NCBI GenBank assembly: GCA_902826155.1
Contig: CADEDU010000017.1
Span: forward strand, 1-64,000
DNA from: an uncultured beta proteobacterium
GTDB taxonomy: Bacteria; Pseudomonadota; Gammaproteobacteria; Burkholderiales; SG8-39
Direction: 5' to 3'
Length of the DNA stretch: 64,000 bases
Within the stretch, counting starts at the first letter, position 1. The number at the start of each line of letters is the position of its first letter. Shown here in pieces: positions 7,962 to 17,026 of the stretch. The notes under the pieces were generated by a model that saw nothing but the letters and a program-made list of their open reading frames with translations, was not told the DNA's origin and did no database searches. A program made the translations under genes and the position numbers.

Positions 7962-10486
7962 TGTCTGGGCTCGCATTCGGTCCGGTGCAGGATGTGCGCG
8001 GCGCGCGCGGTGCGGACGTGCGACTGGCCGAGTTCATCCCGTCGCGGCGCATCGGCACGCTCGCCGAGCTGTCCGGTGTGCACTTCCTCGCCGATGGGAG
8101 CCTGGGCTTCGGCTGGCAGATGGGGGTGCCGGCCGCCGAGTCGATCGATGGTGCCGAGGAGACCCTCGCCAACGCCTACGACAAGCTGCTGCGCGCGCTT
8201 TCTGAGGGTTACTCGCTCGATCTGTTCATCGGCCGTGATCGCAACGTCGAGCGGTATATCGCCGCGTACGACATCAAAGCGAGCGAGCACCCGCTGTGTC
8301 GCGAGCTGATGGCGCAGGCCGTTTCGCGCTGGCGCGCCGCGCAGGAGCGGGGCTTCTTTCCTGACGTGCCGGAGGTGAACTTCTTCCCGCGCCGGCAGAC
8401 CATCACCCTATTCCTCAAATCGCCCCCGCAGCCCGCCCTCACTCGAAACTCGGCGCGCGCGTTGTTCGCGTGGATCAAGCACGGTGCCGCGCACGCCATC
8501 GACGAGGACATTCACCGCGTTGGGGTGGATTTCCGGCGGCGGGTGGCGCAGATTGCCCAAACGGCGGCAAGCAGCGGGCTCGACCTGCGGCCTCTCACGG
8601 GTAACGACTACATCGCGGTCGTCGCGAGTCTGCTGTTTCCACAAAACCTGCAAGCCGCGAGCATCGATCTCACCGAGCGAGATGCGGCTGGTGATGCGGT
8701 CGCCGCGCTGGGCGATGTGCCGCACATCGGCTTCGAGGGCTTCGTGACCGCGCATCGCGGCCGGCGCGTGTGGCACCAGGCGGTCTCGATGATGTGGCAA
8801 CCCGGTGCGGTGTTCCCCGGGATGCTAGGGGCCCTGGTGAACGATGAATCCGATATCACGGTGTGCCTCTCCTACACCGCCAAAGGGCGCAATGCCACCT
8901 TGCTTCGCATCAAGACGGCGCGCCACATGAACGAGAAGCTCACCGTCGGCTTCAACCAGATCGAGATGGATAAGCGCGCCGAGGCGCTCGATGCGGTGCA
9001 GTCGCGCATGCACGACGGCGAGACGATGGGTGCGACCCGGTTGATGGTCTGGGTGCGCGGCGAAAGCGTGGACGACACGGCCGACCGCGCCGTGCGCGTG
9101 ATCGGTCACCTCGATCAGCACATGCCCGCCGACCTTGAAACGACCATCGGCTCCTCGGCGTTGTTGAGCGCACTCCCGATGGCGCGCAGTGACGTCGCCG
9201 ATCGCGCCACCAGCCGCGCGCGGCGCATGCTGAGCAGTGACGTGGCCGCGATGGCGCCGCTGTCTGGTTACTGGGAAGGCACCGACCCGCAGCGTTCGAT
9301 CGCGCTCTACGCCAGCCGTTGGGGCACGCCGTTCTTTCTCGACCCGCGCGCCTGCGACACCAATCCGCATCTGCTCGTCGTAGGGGGCTCCGGCTCGGGC
9401 AAGACCTTCTGGGTGCAAGACTTCCTCACCCAGCTCTACTGCGTGCCCGACCTGCGGGTGTTCCTGCTCTCGATCAAACCCGACTACGAGCGCCTCGCCC
9501 GGCTGCTCGGCAAGTACGTCGAGATCCAGCTCGACGGCGACGATGCGATCAACGGTTTTCGCGGCGCACCTACCTACGACAATCTGAGCGGGTGGCTCGC
9601 GATCCTGGTCAACATGCTGACCGACACCGATCCGCGCCTGGTGGTGGACAAGGAAGCGCAGGGCTGCTTATCAGAAAGCGCACTGCGCGCCTCGCGACGC
9701 AACTGGGACGACGCGCGCAACCAGCCGATGCGCGAGACGGTGCTGGGCGACATCGTCCAGCAGCTCGAGCACACCAGCCTCGGCCGCGATCTGGCCAAGC
9801 GCTTGCAGCCCTACACCCGCGGCGCCTACGCGCGTCTATTCAATCGCCCGAACACGGTCGAGATCGACGATCGGTTCGTGTTCTTCAATCTGTCCAAGGT
9901 GGTGGACTACCCGTGCGCAGGGGTGCTGTCCCTATGCGTATTCAACTTCATCAACAACATCATGTACGACCCGCAGCATCTCGGTTCGCTCAAAGTGCTC
10001 GGCCTGGATGAAGGCTGGGCGCTCATGCGCGACGACGGCTCGGCGATGCTGGTGCAAAAGGCGTTCCGCGCCTATCGCAGCTTGAACGGCATGGCGTTCG
10101 CGATCTCGCAATTGATGTCGGACTTCGACACGCCGATGGGCAAGGCGATTCTCGGTAACACCGCGACCAAGATCGTGCTGCGCCAGGATCGTGTGGCCTT
10201 ACAGGCGCTGCCCAAGTATGTGGCGCTGAGCGAGAAAGAACACGAGCTGGTGAGCAGCTTGAACGTTCGCAAGGGGCTGTTCAGCGAGTTCTTCGCGAAG
10301 ATGGAAGGGCGTCCTTCCACCGTCGCGCGCGTGATTCCGGATCCACTCAAGTACGCCATCGCCACCACCGATCCGGCCGATTCCGCGCTCTACCAGAAGC
10401 TGCTCGCCGACTGCGGCGGTGATCACGCGATGGCGGTCGGGCGTTTCGCGAAAGAATTTCCGTACGGCGGAAGGAGAGCGCTATGA
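7961..10486 (+). CDS. traC: TraC/VirB4-family conjugation ATPase
   Basis: 841 residues from ATG 7961, which overlaps the TraV stop (TGATG). The frame is open further upstream, but that sequence lies in the traV coding region. The N-terminal half is the TraC-type domain (AYDKLLRALSEGYSLDLFI and similar). Walker A is GGSGSGKTF near residues 474-482 and Walker B is LGLDEGW near 679-685, followed by a QLMSDFDTP segment that matches the arginine/glutamine sensor region of VirB4 proteins. It powers pilus assembly and substrate transfer at the inner membrane. The end overlaps the next gene (ATGA). Confidence 0.92.
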   Translation: MSGLAFGPVQDVRGARGADVRLAEFIPSRRIGTLAELSGVHFLADGSLGFGWQMGVPAAESIDGAEETLANAYDKLLRALSEGYSLDLFIGRDRNVERYIAAYDIKASEHPLCRELMAQAVSRWRAAQERGFFPDVPEVNFFPRRQTITLFLKSPPQPALTRNSARALFAWIKHGAAHAIDEDIHRVGVDFRRRVAQIAQTAASSGLDLRPLTGNDYIAVVASLLFPQNLQAASIDLTERDAAGDAVAALGDVPHIGFEGFVTAHRGRRVWHQAVSMMWQPGAVFPGMLGALVNDESDITVCLSYTAKGRNATLLRIKTARHMNEKLTVGFNQIEMDKRAEALDAVQSRMHDGETMGATRLMVWVRGESVDDTADRAVRVIGHLDQHMPADLETTIGSSALLSALPMARSDVADRATSRARRMLSSDVAAMAPLSGYWEGTDPQRSIALYASRWGTPFFLDPRACDTNPHLLVVGGSGSGKTFWVQDFLTQLYCVPDLRVFLLSIKPDYERLARLLGKYVEIQLDGDDAINGFRGAPTYDNLSGWLAILVNMLTDTDPRLVVDKEAQGCLSESALRASRRNWDDARNQPMRETVLGDIVQQLEHTSLGRDLAKRLQPYTRGAYARLFNRPNTVEIDDRFVFFNLSKVVDYPCAGVLSLCVFNFINNIMYDPQHLGSLKVLGLDEGWALMRDDGSAMLVQKAFRAYRSLNGMAFAISQLMSDFDTPMGKAILGNTATKIVLRQDRVALQALPKYVALSEKEHELVSSLNVRKGLFSEFFAKMEGRPSTVARVIPDPLKYAIATTDPADSALYQKLLADCGGDHAMAVGRFAKEFPYGGRRAL

Positions 10487-11715
10487 GTCGAGCCACCGAT
10501 CCGTTTGCCGTGCTGCGTCAGGCGGCGAGCAAGCAGCGGGTGGAAGCGCGCGTGCCGGATGCGACACAGTCGGTGTTGCAACTCGAATCAGCTGCGTCCG
10601 TCGTCGACGCTGAGCGGAGGGAAGACTCTGCTGCCGTATCGGGTGAGATCGACGATGCTCGCACGTCGGATCGGGAATCGAAGCCTGGCGGAGTCGTCGC
10701 CGCAAGCGCGTCGGTCGCGCTCGAAGAAGCACCAATCGATCTGCGCGGGGACCGACCTTGGTGGGCGGCCAAGGACCCGAGACTGTCGAGGGGCGGCTTT
10801 CATCCGCCGGTCACGATCGTGGTGCAACAGGAATCTGATGTCGCGGTGAATCAAACGCGCGCACGCGGTGCAACCACGCCGTCACGGACCGACGGATTCT
10901 CGCTGAACCGGTCATTGCGACCGCGTGTATTGCTGATTGCCATCGCCATGATCGTCATCTTCACGGTGAGCTGGAATATCGCCTCGCGGGTGCGCAGTGC
11001 CGAACAGGCGCGCGCGCATGAGGCGCGCGTAGCGAGTGTGAAAGAGACACTCGATCTGATGCACACGCCTACGCAGCGAGGCCACGCACCAATGCAGGCT
11101 GCCGTGCCGGATTCGGGTGCAAGAGTTGGAGCGCCAAAATCATCGATACTCGCCGCGGCCGGCGTGACGCCCAGGACGATCGAGCAGTACGTGAATCAGA
11201 AGTTGCCGGTGCTTGCGCCGGCGCGTGCCGGAAGCGGCGTCGTCGGTGAATTGCCGCGCGACGTTGCGCAGCGCGGTTTGCCGGCGGTTCCGGCAGCGAG
11301 CACTTCATCTGCGGCGCAGATCGTCCCATCGCAACGGGTGCCATCGCGCAAAGCACCCGTAGGCGATCGGCTCGATGAGCCCTCACCGACGGTTGCGTCG
11401 CGTAACGGTGCGCTTCAGGCGAACGTGCGAGCCGCCCCACCGATGCCGTCCCCAACGAAAACACCCGACGGCGACCCGCTGCGCGGCGTCTTCATCGAAT
11501 CGAAGTTGGTCGAGCCATCCGTGCCGTTCGCAATTCAGCACATCGTGTCGCACGAGAGCGGGCGCGAGGCGCATGTGATCGCCGAGCGCGTTGGCGGCGT
11601 GCTGCGCGAAGGGGAGGCTTTTCCGAACGGATGGGAAGTCGTGCGGATCGAAGACACCCACGTCGTGTTCCTCTCACCGGAAGGGCGGGTGGAACGACTA
11701 CCGGTTTCGCGCTGA
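10483..11715 (+). CDS. Conjugation-operon inner-membrane protein with GspC/PilP-like end
   Basis: 410 residues, not recognised as a named family. The start overlaps the TraC stop (ATGA), so it belongs to the transfer operon. The first 145 residues are charged and low-complexity. One helix (VLLIAIAMIVIFTVSW, about 149-166) anchors it, followed by an Ala/Pro-rich linker of about 180 residues. The last 65 residues form a compact segment (GVLREGEAFPNGWEVVRI, VFLSPEGRVERL) that reads like the small beta domain of GspC/PilP proteins, which link inner- and outer-membrane complexes. That comparison is my inference. A periplasm-spanning linker role fits its topology and position. Confidence 0.6.
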   Translation: MSRATDPFAVLRQAASKQRVEARVPDATQSVLQLESAASVVDAERREDSAAVSGEIDDARTSDRESKPGGVVAASASVALEEAPIDLRGDRPWWAAKDPRLSRGGFHPPVTIVVQQESDVAVNQTRARGATTPSRTDGFSLNRSLRPRVLLIAIAMIVIFTVSWNIASRVRSAEQARAHEARVASVKETLDLMHTPTQRGHAPMQAAVPDSGARVGAPKSSILAAAGVTPRTIEQYVNQKLPVLAPARAGSGVVGELPRDVAQRGLPAVPAASTSSAAQIVPSQRVPSRKAPVGDRLDEPSPTVASRNGALQANVRAAPPMPSPTKTPDGDPLRGVFIESKLVEPSVPFAIQHIVSHESGREAHVIAERVGGVLREGEAFPNGWEVVRIEDTHVVFLSPEGRVERLPVSR

Positions 11716-11722
11716 TGGGCTG

Positions 11723-12664
11723 ATGCGCTGGGGCATGATGAAGTGGAAACGCCGTACGCGAGCGTCGATGCACTTCTACTGGAGCTGGCGCGTGCGCCGA
11801 GTTGCGGTCGCTAGCTTGATACTCCTCGTGCTCGGGTCAGGGCAGGTTGCAGCCAGTGCGCTCACACCGGGTTCGGATGCGCCGGCGTGCCGCAACAAGC
11901 TCACGCCGGGCGAGATGCAGGCATGCAGCGGGCGCGCCGAAGAGCCAGCCACGGCAGATCAGTCTGACCGATCCGCTACTCCAGCCGCTAACGCTCCTGC
12001 TCGAGGTTCAGGTCACCAGAGTCCTTCGCCACCATCTCTCAGCGCCGCCAAGCCGATGATCGGCGGCGTGTCTGACGACGACATCCAAGCCTTTCTCGCC
12101 AACCACGGCAAGCCGCCGATCGAGGCGGTGCGCGCACTCCTCAATCCCACCGACGAGAACATTCGCGCGCTCGTTGCGCAGAAGAAGCGCCAGCTGCTGA
12201 TCGCCGCCTACGTCGCCGAGCGTACCGTCGCCCTCGAACAAGAGGCCGCGCAAGCCACCGCGTTGCTGCCACGCGACGCCTACACCGTGATGCCGCATTT
12301 CATCGGCATGCAGCTCGCGGTGTATGTCACGTCCGACTGTCGCGGATGCCCGCAGGCGATCGACACGGCGCAACGACTTGTCGAGCAGTTCCCGGTGCTG
12401 GACGTCAAAGTCATATTCGTCGGTGATGCCGAGCGTGATGTGGTCGACTCGGTCATCCGTTGGGCGATCGCCATGCCCGTTGCGCCGATCACGATCGAGG
12501 AGGCGCGCGCCAAGCGCATCCGGCGCCTGCCCACCATCGAGCTGCGCGATGCGCGCTCTGGCGTGCAGCGTCGCTTCGAATCGATCCCTGAGGTCGAGGC
12601 GCTGCGCGAGGCGGTCCTGCAGCTGCGTCAACCCCAACTCGCCGCCAGGGAAGAAGGCTCATGA
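11723..12664 (+). CDS. trbC: TrbC-like thioredoxin-fold conjugation protein
   Basis: 313 residues from ATG 11723, seven bases after the previous stop; two later ATGs are also possible. A signal peptide (VAVASLILLVLGSGQVAASA) exports it. Residues about 195-310 form a thioredoxin-like domain, LAVYVTSDCRGCPQA, with a CxxC pair at C206/C209, followed by the cis-proline region RRLPTIELRD. F-type TrbC proteins have this fold and help pilus assembly; others in genomic-island systems act as disulphide enzymes. The CxxC implies possible redox activity. The end overlaps the following gene by four bases. Confidence 0.75.
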   Translation: MRWGMMKWKRRTRASMHFYWSWRVRRVAVASLILLVLGSGQVAASALTPGSDAPACRNKLTPGEMQACSGRAEEPATADQSDRSATPAANAPARGSGHQSPSPPSLSAAKPMIGGVSDDDIQAFLANHGKPPIEAVRALLNPTDENIRALVAQKKRQLLIAAYVAERTVALEQEAAQATALLPRDAYTVMPHFIGMQLAVYVTSDCRGCPQAIDTAQRLVEQFPVLDVKVIFVGDAERDVVDSVIRWAIAMPVAPITIEEARAKRIRRLPTIELRDARSGVQRRFESIPEVEALREAVLQLRQPQLAAREEGS

Positions 12665-13974
12665 TCGAGACACCGGGGCTCGTGCTACTGCGCTGGGCAG
12701 TGCTCACCGTTCTGGCCCTCGCATTGATAGATCGTCCGCGCCCGGCGCTTGCGCAGGCGCCGCTTTACGCCGAGCGCGCGAATGCCCAGGAGCTGCGGTT
12801 CGGTGCCACCATCGGTAGCGGCGTGCGCTGGATGCCGCACACACCGCAGACGAGCGCGAGCGTGTCCTTCGGCGGGCGCGCGGCGCTCACCTGCTCGGGC
12901 CTGGACTACAGCGGGTTCCTGCGCACCTTCGATGCCAAGGCGTTCCTGAACGACATGAAGAACCAACTCGTCGCGGGGGCGCAAGGCGCGGTGGCGACGT
13001 ATCTCATCACGCTCGCCTACTCCAATCCGACGTTGGCCTCGGTGTTGGACATGATGAACCAGAGCTACAACGAAAAGTTCGCGATGTTCCAGAGCGCCTG
13101 CAACGCCCAGGAAGCGCGGCAACGAGGGATGGAGCGGGGCGCCAGACGCATGGCCGAAGCGCAGGACCAATGCTACGAAGAGCAGGTCAATCGCGGCGTC
13201 TCGCCGAGCGAGGCGTATCAGAGCTGCGCCAACCAATCCACGTTCGGGTCGGTCGCGGCAGCGCTGCCTGCGGGCAAGGAGACGCTGGAGTTCCTGCGCA
13301 GCTATACGACGCTCAATGTCACGCGCGAGATCGAGGCGCTGCTCGGGCTCTTGCCCGACGAACGAGTGAGCGCGAGCGGGCACGAGGTCCGGCCGCCACG
13401 CATCAGCTTGCATGCGTTCAACGCCAACATCGAAGCGCGCACCGCCAACGCGCTCGGACAGGTGCTCGCGGGTGCATCTCCGGTGGCGCTGCGCGATTGC
13501 ACGATCGACGACTACCTGAATGCGCCGATCAGTCCCGCCGACGCGTGCGTGGCGCCGACTGCCGCCAACCTCCTTCAGACCCAGGCGTTCCTCGCCGCTC
13601 GGCAACTCTCCGCCGAAGCACGCCGGTTGTACGTCGATGCGCTGGCTTCGCAGATCGCGATCACCGCCATTCGGGGAGCCGTGCTCGATCTCATGAGCCA
13701 GGTGAAGAAGATGGACGTGAAAGCCGGCGCTGGCGCGCAGGCGACCGAAGTCGTGAATCGCAAGGCGCAGCTGGAAGAACAGATCGCGCTGCTTCGCACC
13801 GAAGCGGACGCCTTGCAAAAGCACCAAGAAGCCAAAGCGGGCGCGGCGCGCACGCAGATCCTGGCACTCGAGATGGTGTCGCGCCAGATCAACCGCGTCG
13901 AGCAGTCGGCCACACCGAAGAAGAGCGGATCGTTCTCGTTCGATGCCTTCAAGAGCTTGTTCGCTTCCGAATAA
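12661..13974 (+). CDS. TraH-like pilus assembly protein (PFL_4711-like)
   Basis: 437 residues from ATG 12661 (ATGA overlap). A signal peptide ends near residue 31 (ALALIDRPRPALAQA). The mature protein has the pattern of the TraH/PFL_4711 group of integrating conjugative element proteins: an early Cys-containing segment (TCSGLDYSGFL), several further cysteines likely forming disulphides, and a long C-terminal helical/coiled-coil region (about 330-420). These proteins stabilise the pilus base in the periplasm. It is followed by the TraG-like gene, as TraH is in F. Identity to a specific family is moderate. Confidence 0.65.
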   Translation: MIETPGLVLLRWAVLTVLALALIDRPRPALAQAPLYAERANAQELRFGATIGSGVRWMPHTPQTSASVSFGGRAALTCSGLDYSGFLRTFDAKAFLNDMKNQLVAGAQGAVATYLITLAYSNPTLASVLDMMNQSYNEKFAMFQSACNAQEARQRGMERGARRMAEAQDQCYEEQVNRGVSPSEAYQSCANQSTFGSVAAALPAGKETLEFLRSYTTLNVTREIEALLGLLPDERVSASGHEVRPPRISLHAFNANIEARTANALGQVLAGASPVALRDCTIDDYLNAPISPADACVAPTAANLLQTQAFLAARQLSAEARRLYVDALASQIAITAIRGAVLDLMSQVKKMDVKAGAGAQATEVVNRKAQLEEQIALLRTEADALQKHQEAKAGAARTQILALEMVSRQINRVEQSATPKKSGSFSFDAFKSLFASE

Positions 13975-13992
13975 GTCTGCACGGCACAGGCG

Positions 13993-15918
13993 ATGGACTA
14001 CACCGGCTCGGCGACGATCAATGCGATGGGCGCGATGGGCTATGCGCTCGTCCATATCCTCTACCGCGGGCTGCAAACCGAAGGCTGGTGGATCTTCTTG
14101 GTATTGGCGACGTTGGGCCTGGGCTGGACGGCGGTGCGGCCTGCCTCCAGAGATGCCGGCCCGGGTGCGCTGTTGATGCACTTTCTCGCCGTGTGCGCGG
14201 CCGCGGTGCTGCTGTACGGTCCGCAGCCGGTGAACCTCGCCACCGTCATCGGCGCGCGCTTCGGTACGGCGACGTTGGGCACTGGGCCGGCGACACAAGG
14301 TGCCGCGCCGCTTCCCACCTATTGGATCGATGCGATCGGGCAGGCGATCAATCAGACCGCCAAGCGCATCGTTGCGACCGATACGGCTTTCCTGGTGCCG
14401 ATGCTGTCGCAGACGCTGCGCGAGGCGGCATCGAACCCGGCGAACTTCGCCGACAAGAACGTGCTCGCGAACTTGAGCGCGTGGCGGTACGTTGTAGCGG
14501 CGGCGATGATGAGCGATGCCGCGTTTGCCAATGCGATTCGCCGGCAGAACCTCGAGCATCGGTTGCAGAATCCGGTCTCGCCGAATGCGAAGTACTCGAG
14601 CGGCGAAACCGCTGCCGAGCTTGCGAAGGTCGTCGCGGCACTCGATGCCGTCAATCCATTAGTTAGCCTGGGGTCGCTGGTCTGCGACAACCGTGCGAAG
14701 CTGAACGAGATCACCGATGGATACAGTGGCGCGCGCTGGGAGCCGGCAGGTGGGTGCACCACCGCATCACCTTCCGTCGCCATCAACATCGTCGGTCACA
14801 CGACGATCGCGGCCATTCCCGAAGCGCGTGCTGCGGGCACTTCGATCGATCCGAATCTCGCGAACAAAGCTGCACGCGGAGCGGTGATGGTCGGTCAACT
14901 CGTCGATGATCACGCCGCGCTCGTCAATCGAACGGCGTTCACGCGAATCTCGGATCTCTACCAGTCCATCGGTGCTGCGACCTTGGTAAGCGCAGCGGTG
15001 CAGGCGGCGCAGGACAAGGCGTTCAATGCATTGCTGGGCGAGCAGTGCGCGCAATCTGGAGAGGCTTCGTGTACCCGCGCCTTCGCGCCGGTCTACGCGG
15101 AGTTCGATCGCATCGTGCAGGCGGTGGACATCGACGCCAAGGAGCGTGGGCCGAGTTGGATCGAGCGGTTCAAAGGCGCGTTCTGGAAGAACCTAGCCGG
15201 CACTCTCTCCTACATCGTCGGCGTCTTCATGACTTTGTTCGCCAAGCTCGTCGCCGCACTCACGCCGTTCGGCGTAGCGATGGCCCGCGCGATCGCGCTG
15301 GTGCTCTCGCTGCTAGGTATCTACTTGCTGCTATTACCTGATCGCGCGCGTGACGGCGTGGTCTTGCTGATCGGTCCGATCGCATTCGCGAATCTGTGGG
15401 GAACGCTCTACATTTTCTGGTGGAAGATCAGCGAGATCTTCAACGAGTGGGCGTCGACGTTGTTCTTCAACGCGACGTGGTTTTCTGGCGACGGGATCTC
15501 CGGCGCTGCGGTCATCCAGTTCGCCACGGCGATTGGCTACACCGCGCTGCCGTTCATTGCCTGGAGCATCGTGTTCTCCATGACGGAGCGGCTGGTGCCG
15601 CGTGGCGGGGTGGCGAGTCAACTAGCCCCAGTAGCGCACGGGATCGGTCGGGCGGTTCAGGGTGCAGTGCTCGGGTCGGTGGTGCGGAGAGGGTCGGGGG
15701 GTGGCCAAGGCGGGCCGACTGCGGGAGGAGGTGGCCCGTCACGTCCGTTGGGACCGACTGTTCCGGCGAATCCCTTTCCGGGCGCCACTTTGAATCGAGT
15801 GGCATCCAACTCAGGGCCCTCGATCAGTCCATCCGCGAATTCATCGGCGGACGCGGCGAGACCAGGAGCCTGTCCATCGCGACGTGATCGCGAGAGGACC
15901 AATCCAAAAGGGGATTAG
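13993..15918 (+). CDS. TraG-like mating-pair stabilisation membrane protein
   Basis: 641 residues. It has N-terminal helices (WWIFLVLATLGLGW, LMHFLAVCAAAVLLYG), a large periplasmic domain (about 100-390), then a cluster of four to five helices (about 395-560) and a Gly/Pro/Ser-rich cytoplasmic tail. This matches the N-terminal membrane domain of F-type TraG, which drives pilus assembly and stabilises mating pairs. It is shorter than F TraG (about 940 residues), as in genomic-island systems. It is the last gene of the transfer operon; TraU- and TraN-like genes are absent here. Confidence 0.75.
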   Translation: MDYTGSATINAMGAMGYALVHILYRGLQTEGWWIFLVLATLGLGWTAVRPASRDAGPGALLMHFLAVCAAAVLLYGPQPVNLATVIGARFGTATLGTGPATQGAAPLPTYWIDAIGQAINQTAKRIVATDTAFLVPMLSQTLREAASNPANFADKNVLANLSAWRYVVAAAMMSDAAFANAIRRQNLEHRLQNPVSPNAKYSSGETAAELAKVVAALDAVNPLVSLGSLVCDNRAKLNEITDGYSGARWEPAGGCTTASPSVAINIVGHTTIAAIPEARAAGTSIDPNLANKAARGAVMVGQLVDDHAALVNRTAFTRISDLYQSIGAATLVSAAVQAAQDKAFNALLGEQCAQSGEASCTRAFAPVYAEFDRIVQAVDIDAKERGPSWIERFKGAFWKNLAGTLSYIVGVFMTLFAKLVAALTPFGVAMARAIALVLSLLGIYLLLLPDRARDGVVLLIGPIAFANLWGTLYIFWWKISEIFNEWASTLFFNATWFSGDGISGAAVIQFATAIGYTALPFIAWSIVFSMTERLVPRGGVASQLAPVAHGIGRAVQGAVLGSVVRRGSGGGQGGPTAGGGGPSRPLGPTVPANPFPGATLNRVASNSGPSISPSANSSADAARPGACPSRRDRERTNPKGD

Positions 15919-16080
15919 TCATGTGTGATCGCGCGGAGGTTTCCGCCGAGGCAGCCGGGCTCTGTTGATGACTTTTTTTCTGCTGATGCAGAACCTATTG
16001 GTTCGGCGCAAGCGTTGCTGGCGAGTTGACCCCGCACAATGACTGACCGGAATCGAGCGAGGACACGCGTCGGGAAGTCG

Positions 16081-16520
16081 GTTCGCTGACCGGCTGAAAT
16101 CGACCCATTGCGGTACTTCGATCTACCAGATCGACCGACCGCTTTTGCAGCGGTGCTGTCGGACGCGGCCACACCGTGAACTCGCGGTCTGGGCCAAATT
16201 GCCGTTTTTGAATCGCCACGCCAGCACCGGTACCAACGACCGGTGTTCAAGCTATTGCTGACAGCGCCGGCGTCTGCGCTGCACCAGCGCCGCCTCGGAC
16301 TGTTCAATGACTGCTGCTCGCGGCGCCGAACTCACGCACCCGACCCCCAGCGGAAGTAGCCGGTGGCGCTTTCGATGCCCGCTGTGCGGCGGGTGCTGTC
16401 GTCGGCTACCGCGCCCTCAATTCACGGTCTCTGCAAGATTTCGGTCATCCAGAATGCCCCGGAGGGGCGCTCCCCATGACCGGTGTCGAAGGTACTGCTG
16501 ACGTTGCCAGCGTCTGAGAC
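16081..16520. repeat. Diverged tandem duplication, period 240 bp
   Basis: The segment beginning 16101 reappears at 16341, and CCGGTGTTCAAGCTATTGCT at 16240 reappears in diverged form at 16480. The offset is exactly 240 bases along about 180 bases, with no insertion or deletion between the units. On the minus strand both units give related peptides (SNSLNTGRW versus SSTFDTGHG, and ASDSTAAKAV versus ADDSTRRTAG), with stops in the second. This looks like the remains of a gene with an 80-residue repeated domain that I do not recognise. The whole 15919-16670 interval has no intact gene. Confidence 0.5.
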
Positions 16521-16670
16521 GGTTTCACGATCTGCGCGAAAAGCTGCTCGAGAATCAGGTGCCGAAAACCGCGACTCAGACCGTGCAGCAGCTGGCCGGC
16601 TAGGTGTCGCGGTTACTGCGCCCGCTGCACCTCTATCTGCGCCTGCGCGACTACGTGTTCTCCGGAGCGG

Positions 16671-16900
16671 TTATTGTCCTAGGAGATCTTTGCGGGACTT
16701 CCTTGGTGCCGCATCTTCACGCTGCTCGAACGTTTGACGTCGAACTTCGTCCTGAAGATTGGCGACCAAGTCGGCTTCCAAGAAAACCCACGCGCGGCCG
16801 ATCTTCGCCTCGGTAGTTCTCCCGTCCTGGCGAGATCGAGAGCGGTGGAGCGATCGACCTTTAAGAGATCAACCGCTTCGTGGATGTCGTAGGCTCTCAC
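16671..16900 (-). pseudogene. Excisionase-like helix-turn-helix gene, one-base frameshift
   Basis: From ATG 16900 the protein begins as a helix-turn-helix DNA-binding domain of the excisionase/MerR-like type (MRAYDIHEAVDLLKVDRST, then ALDLARTGELP). Near 16806-16812 the frame breaks: the correct continuation AKIGRAWVFLEADLV lies in the next frame, and restoring one base gives about 77 residues ending at 16671 with a basic tail (RKSRKDLLGQ). Such small proteins act as recombination directionality factors or element regulators, consistent with a mobile element. Either the gene is dead or the read has a one-base error. Confidence 0.65.
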
Positions 16901-17026
16901 TGCATCGAGCTCGGCAGCAGACTGCCCCCTCGTGACAGCTGCGTGAAAGCGCAGGGTAGCTATTGATAACTATATTCCCGCGCGTGGGGTTCTGCAAAGC
17001 TGGGCGGGTGAACGAAACGGGACTAA

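Noticed and set aside
12685..14559. 624-codon minus-strand frame opposite the transfer genes
   Set aside because: Arg/His-rich shadow of well-supported plus-strand genes; no domains.
16501..16670. Plus-strand coding-like stretch (LREKLLENQVPKTATQTVQQ, then RPLHLYLRLRDYVF)
   Set aside because: Looks protein-like but is interrupted by TAG and matches no family I can name; left as part of the decayed interval.
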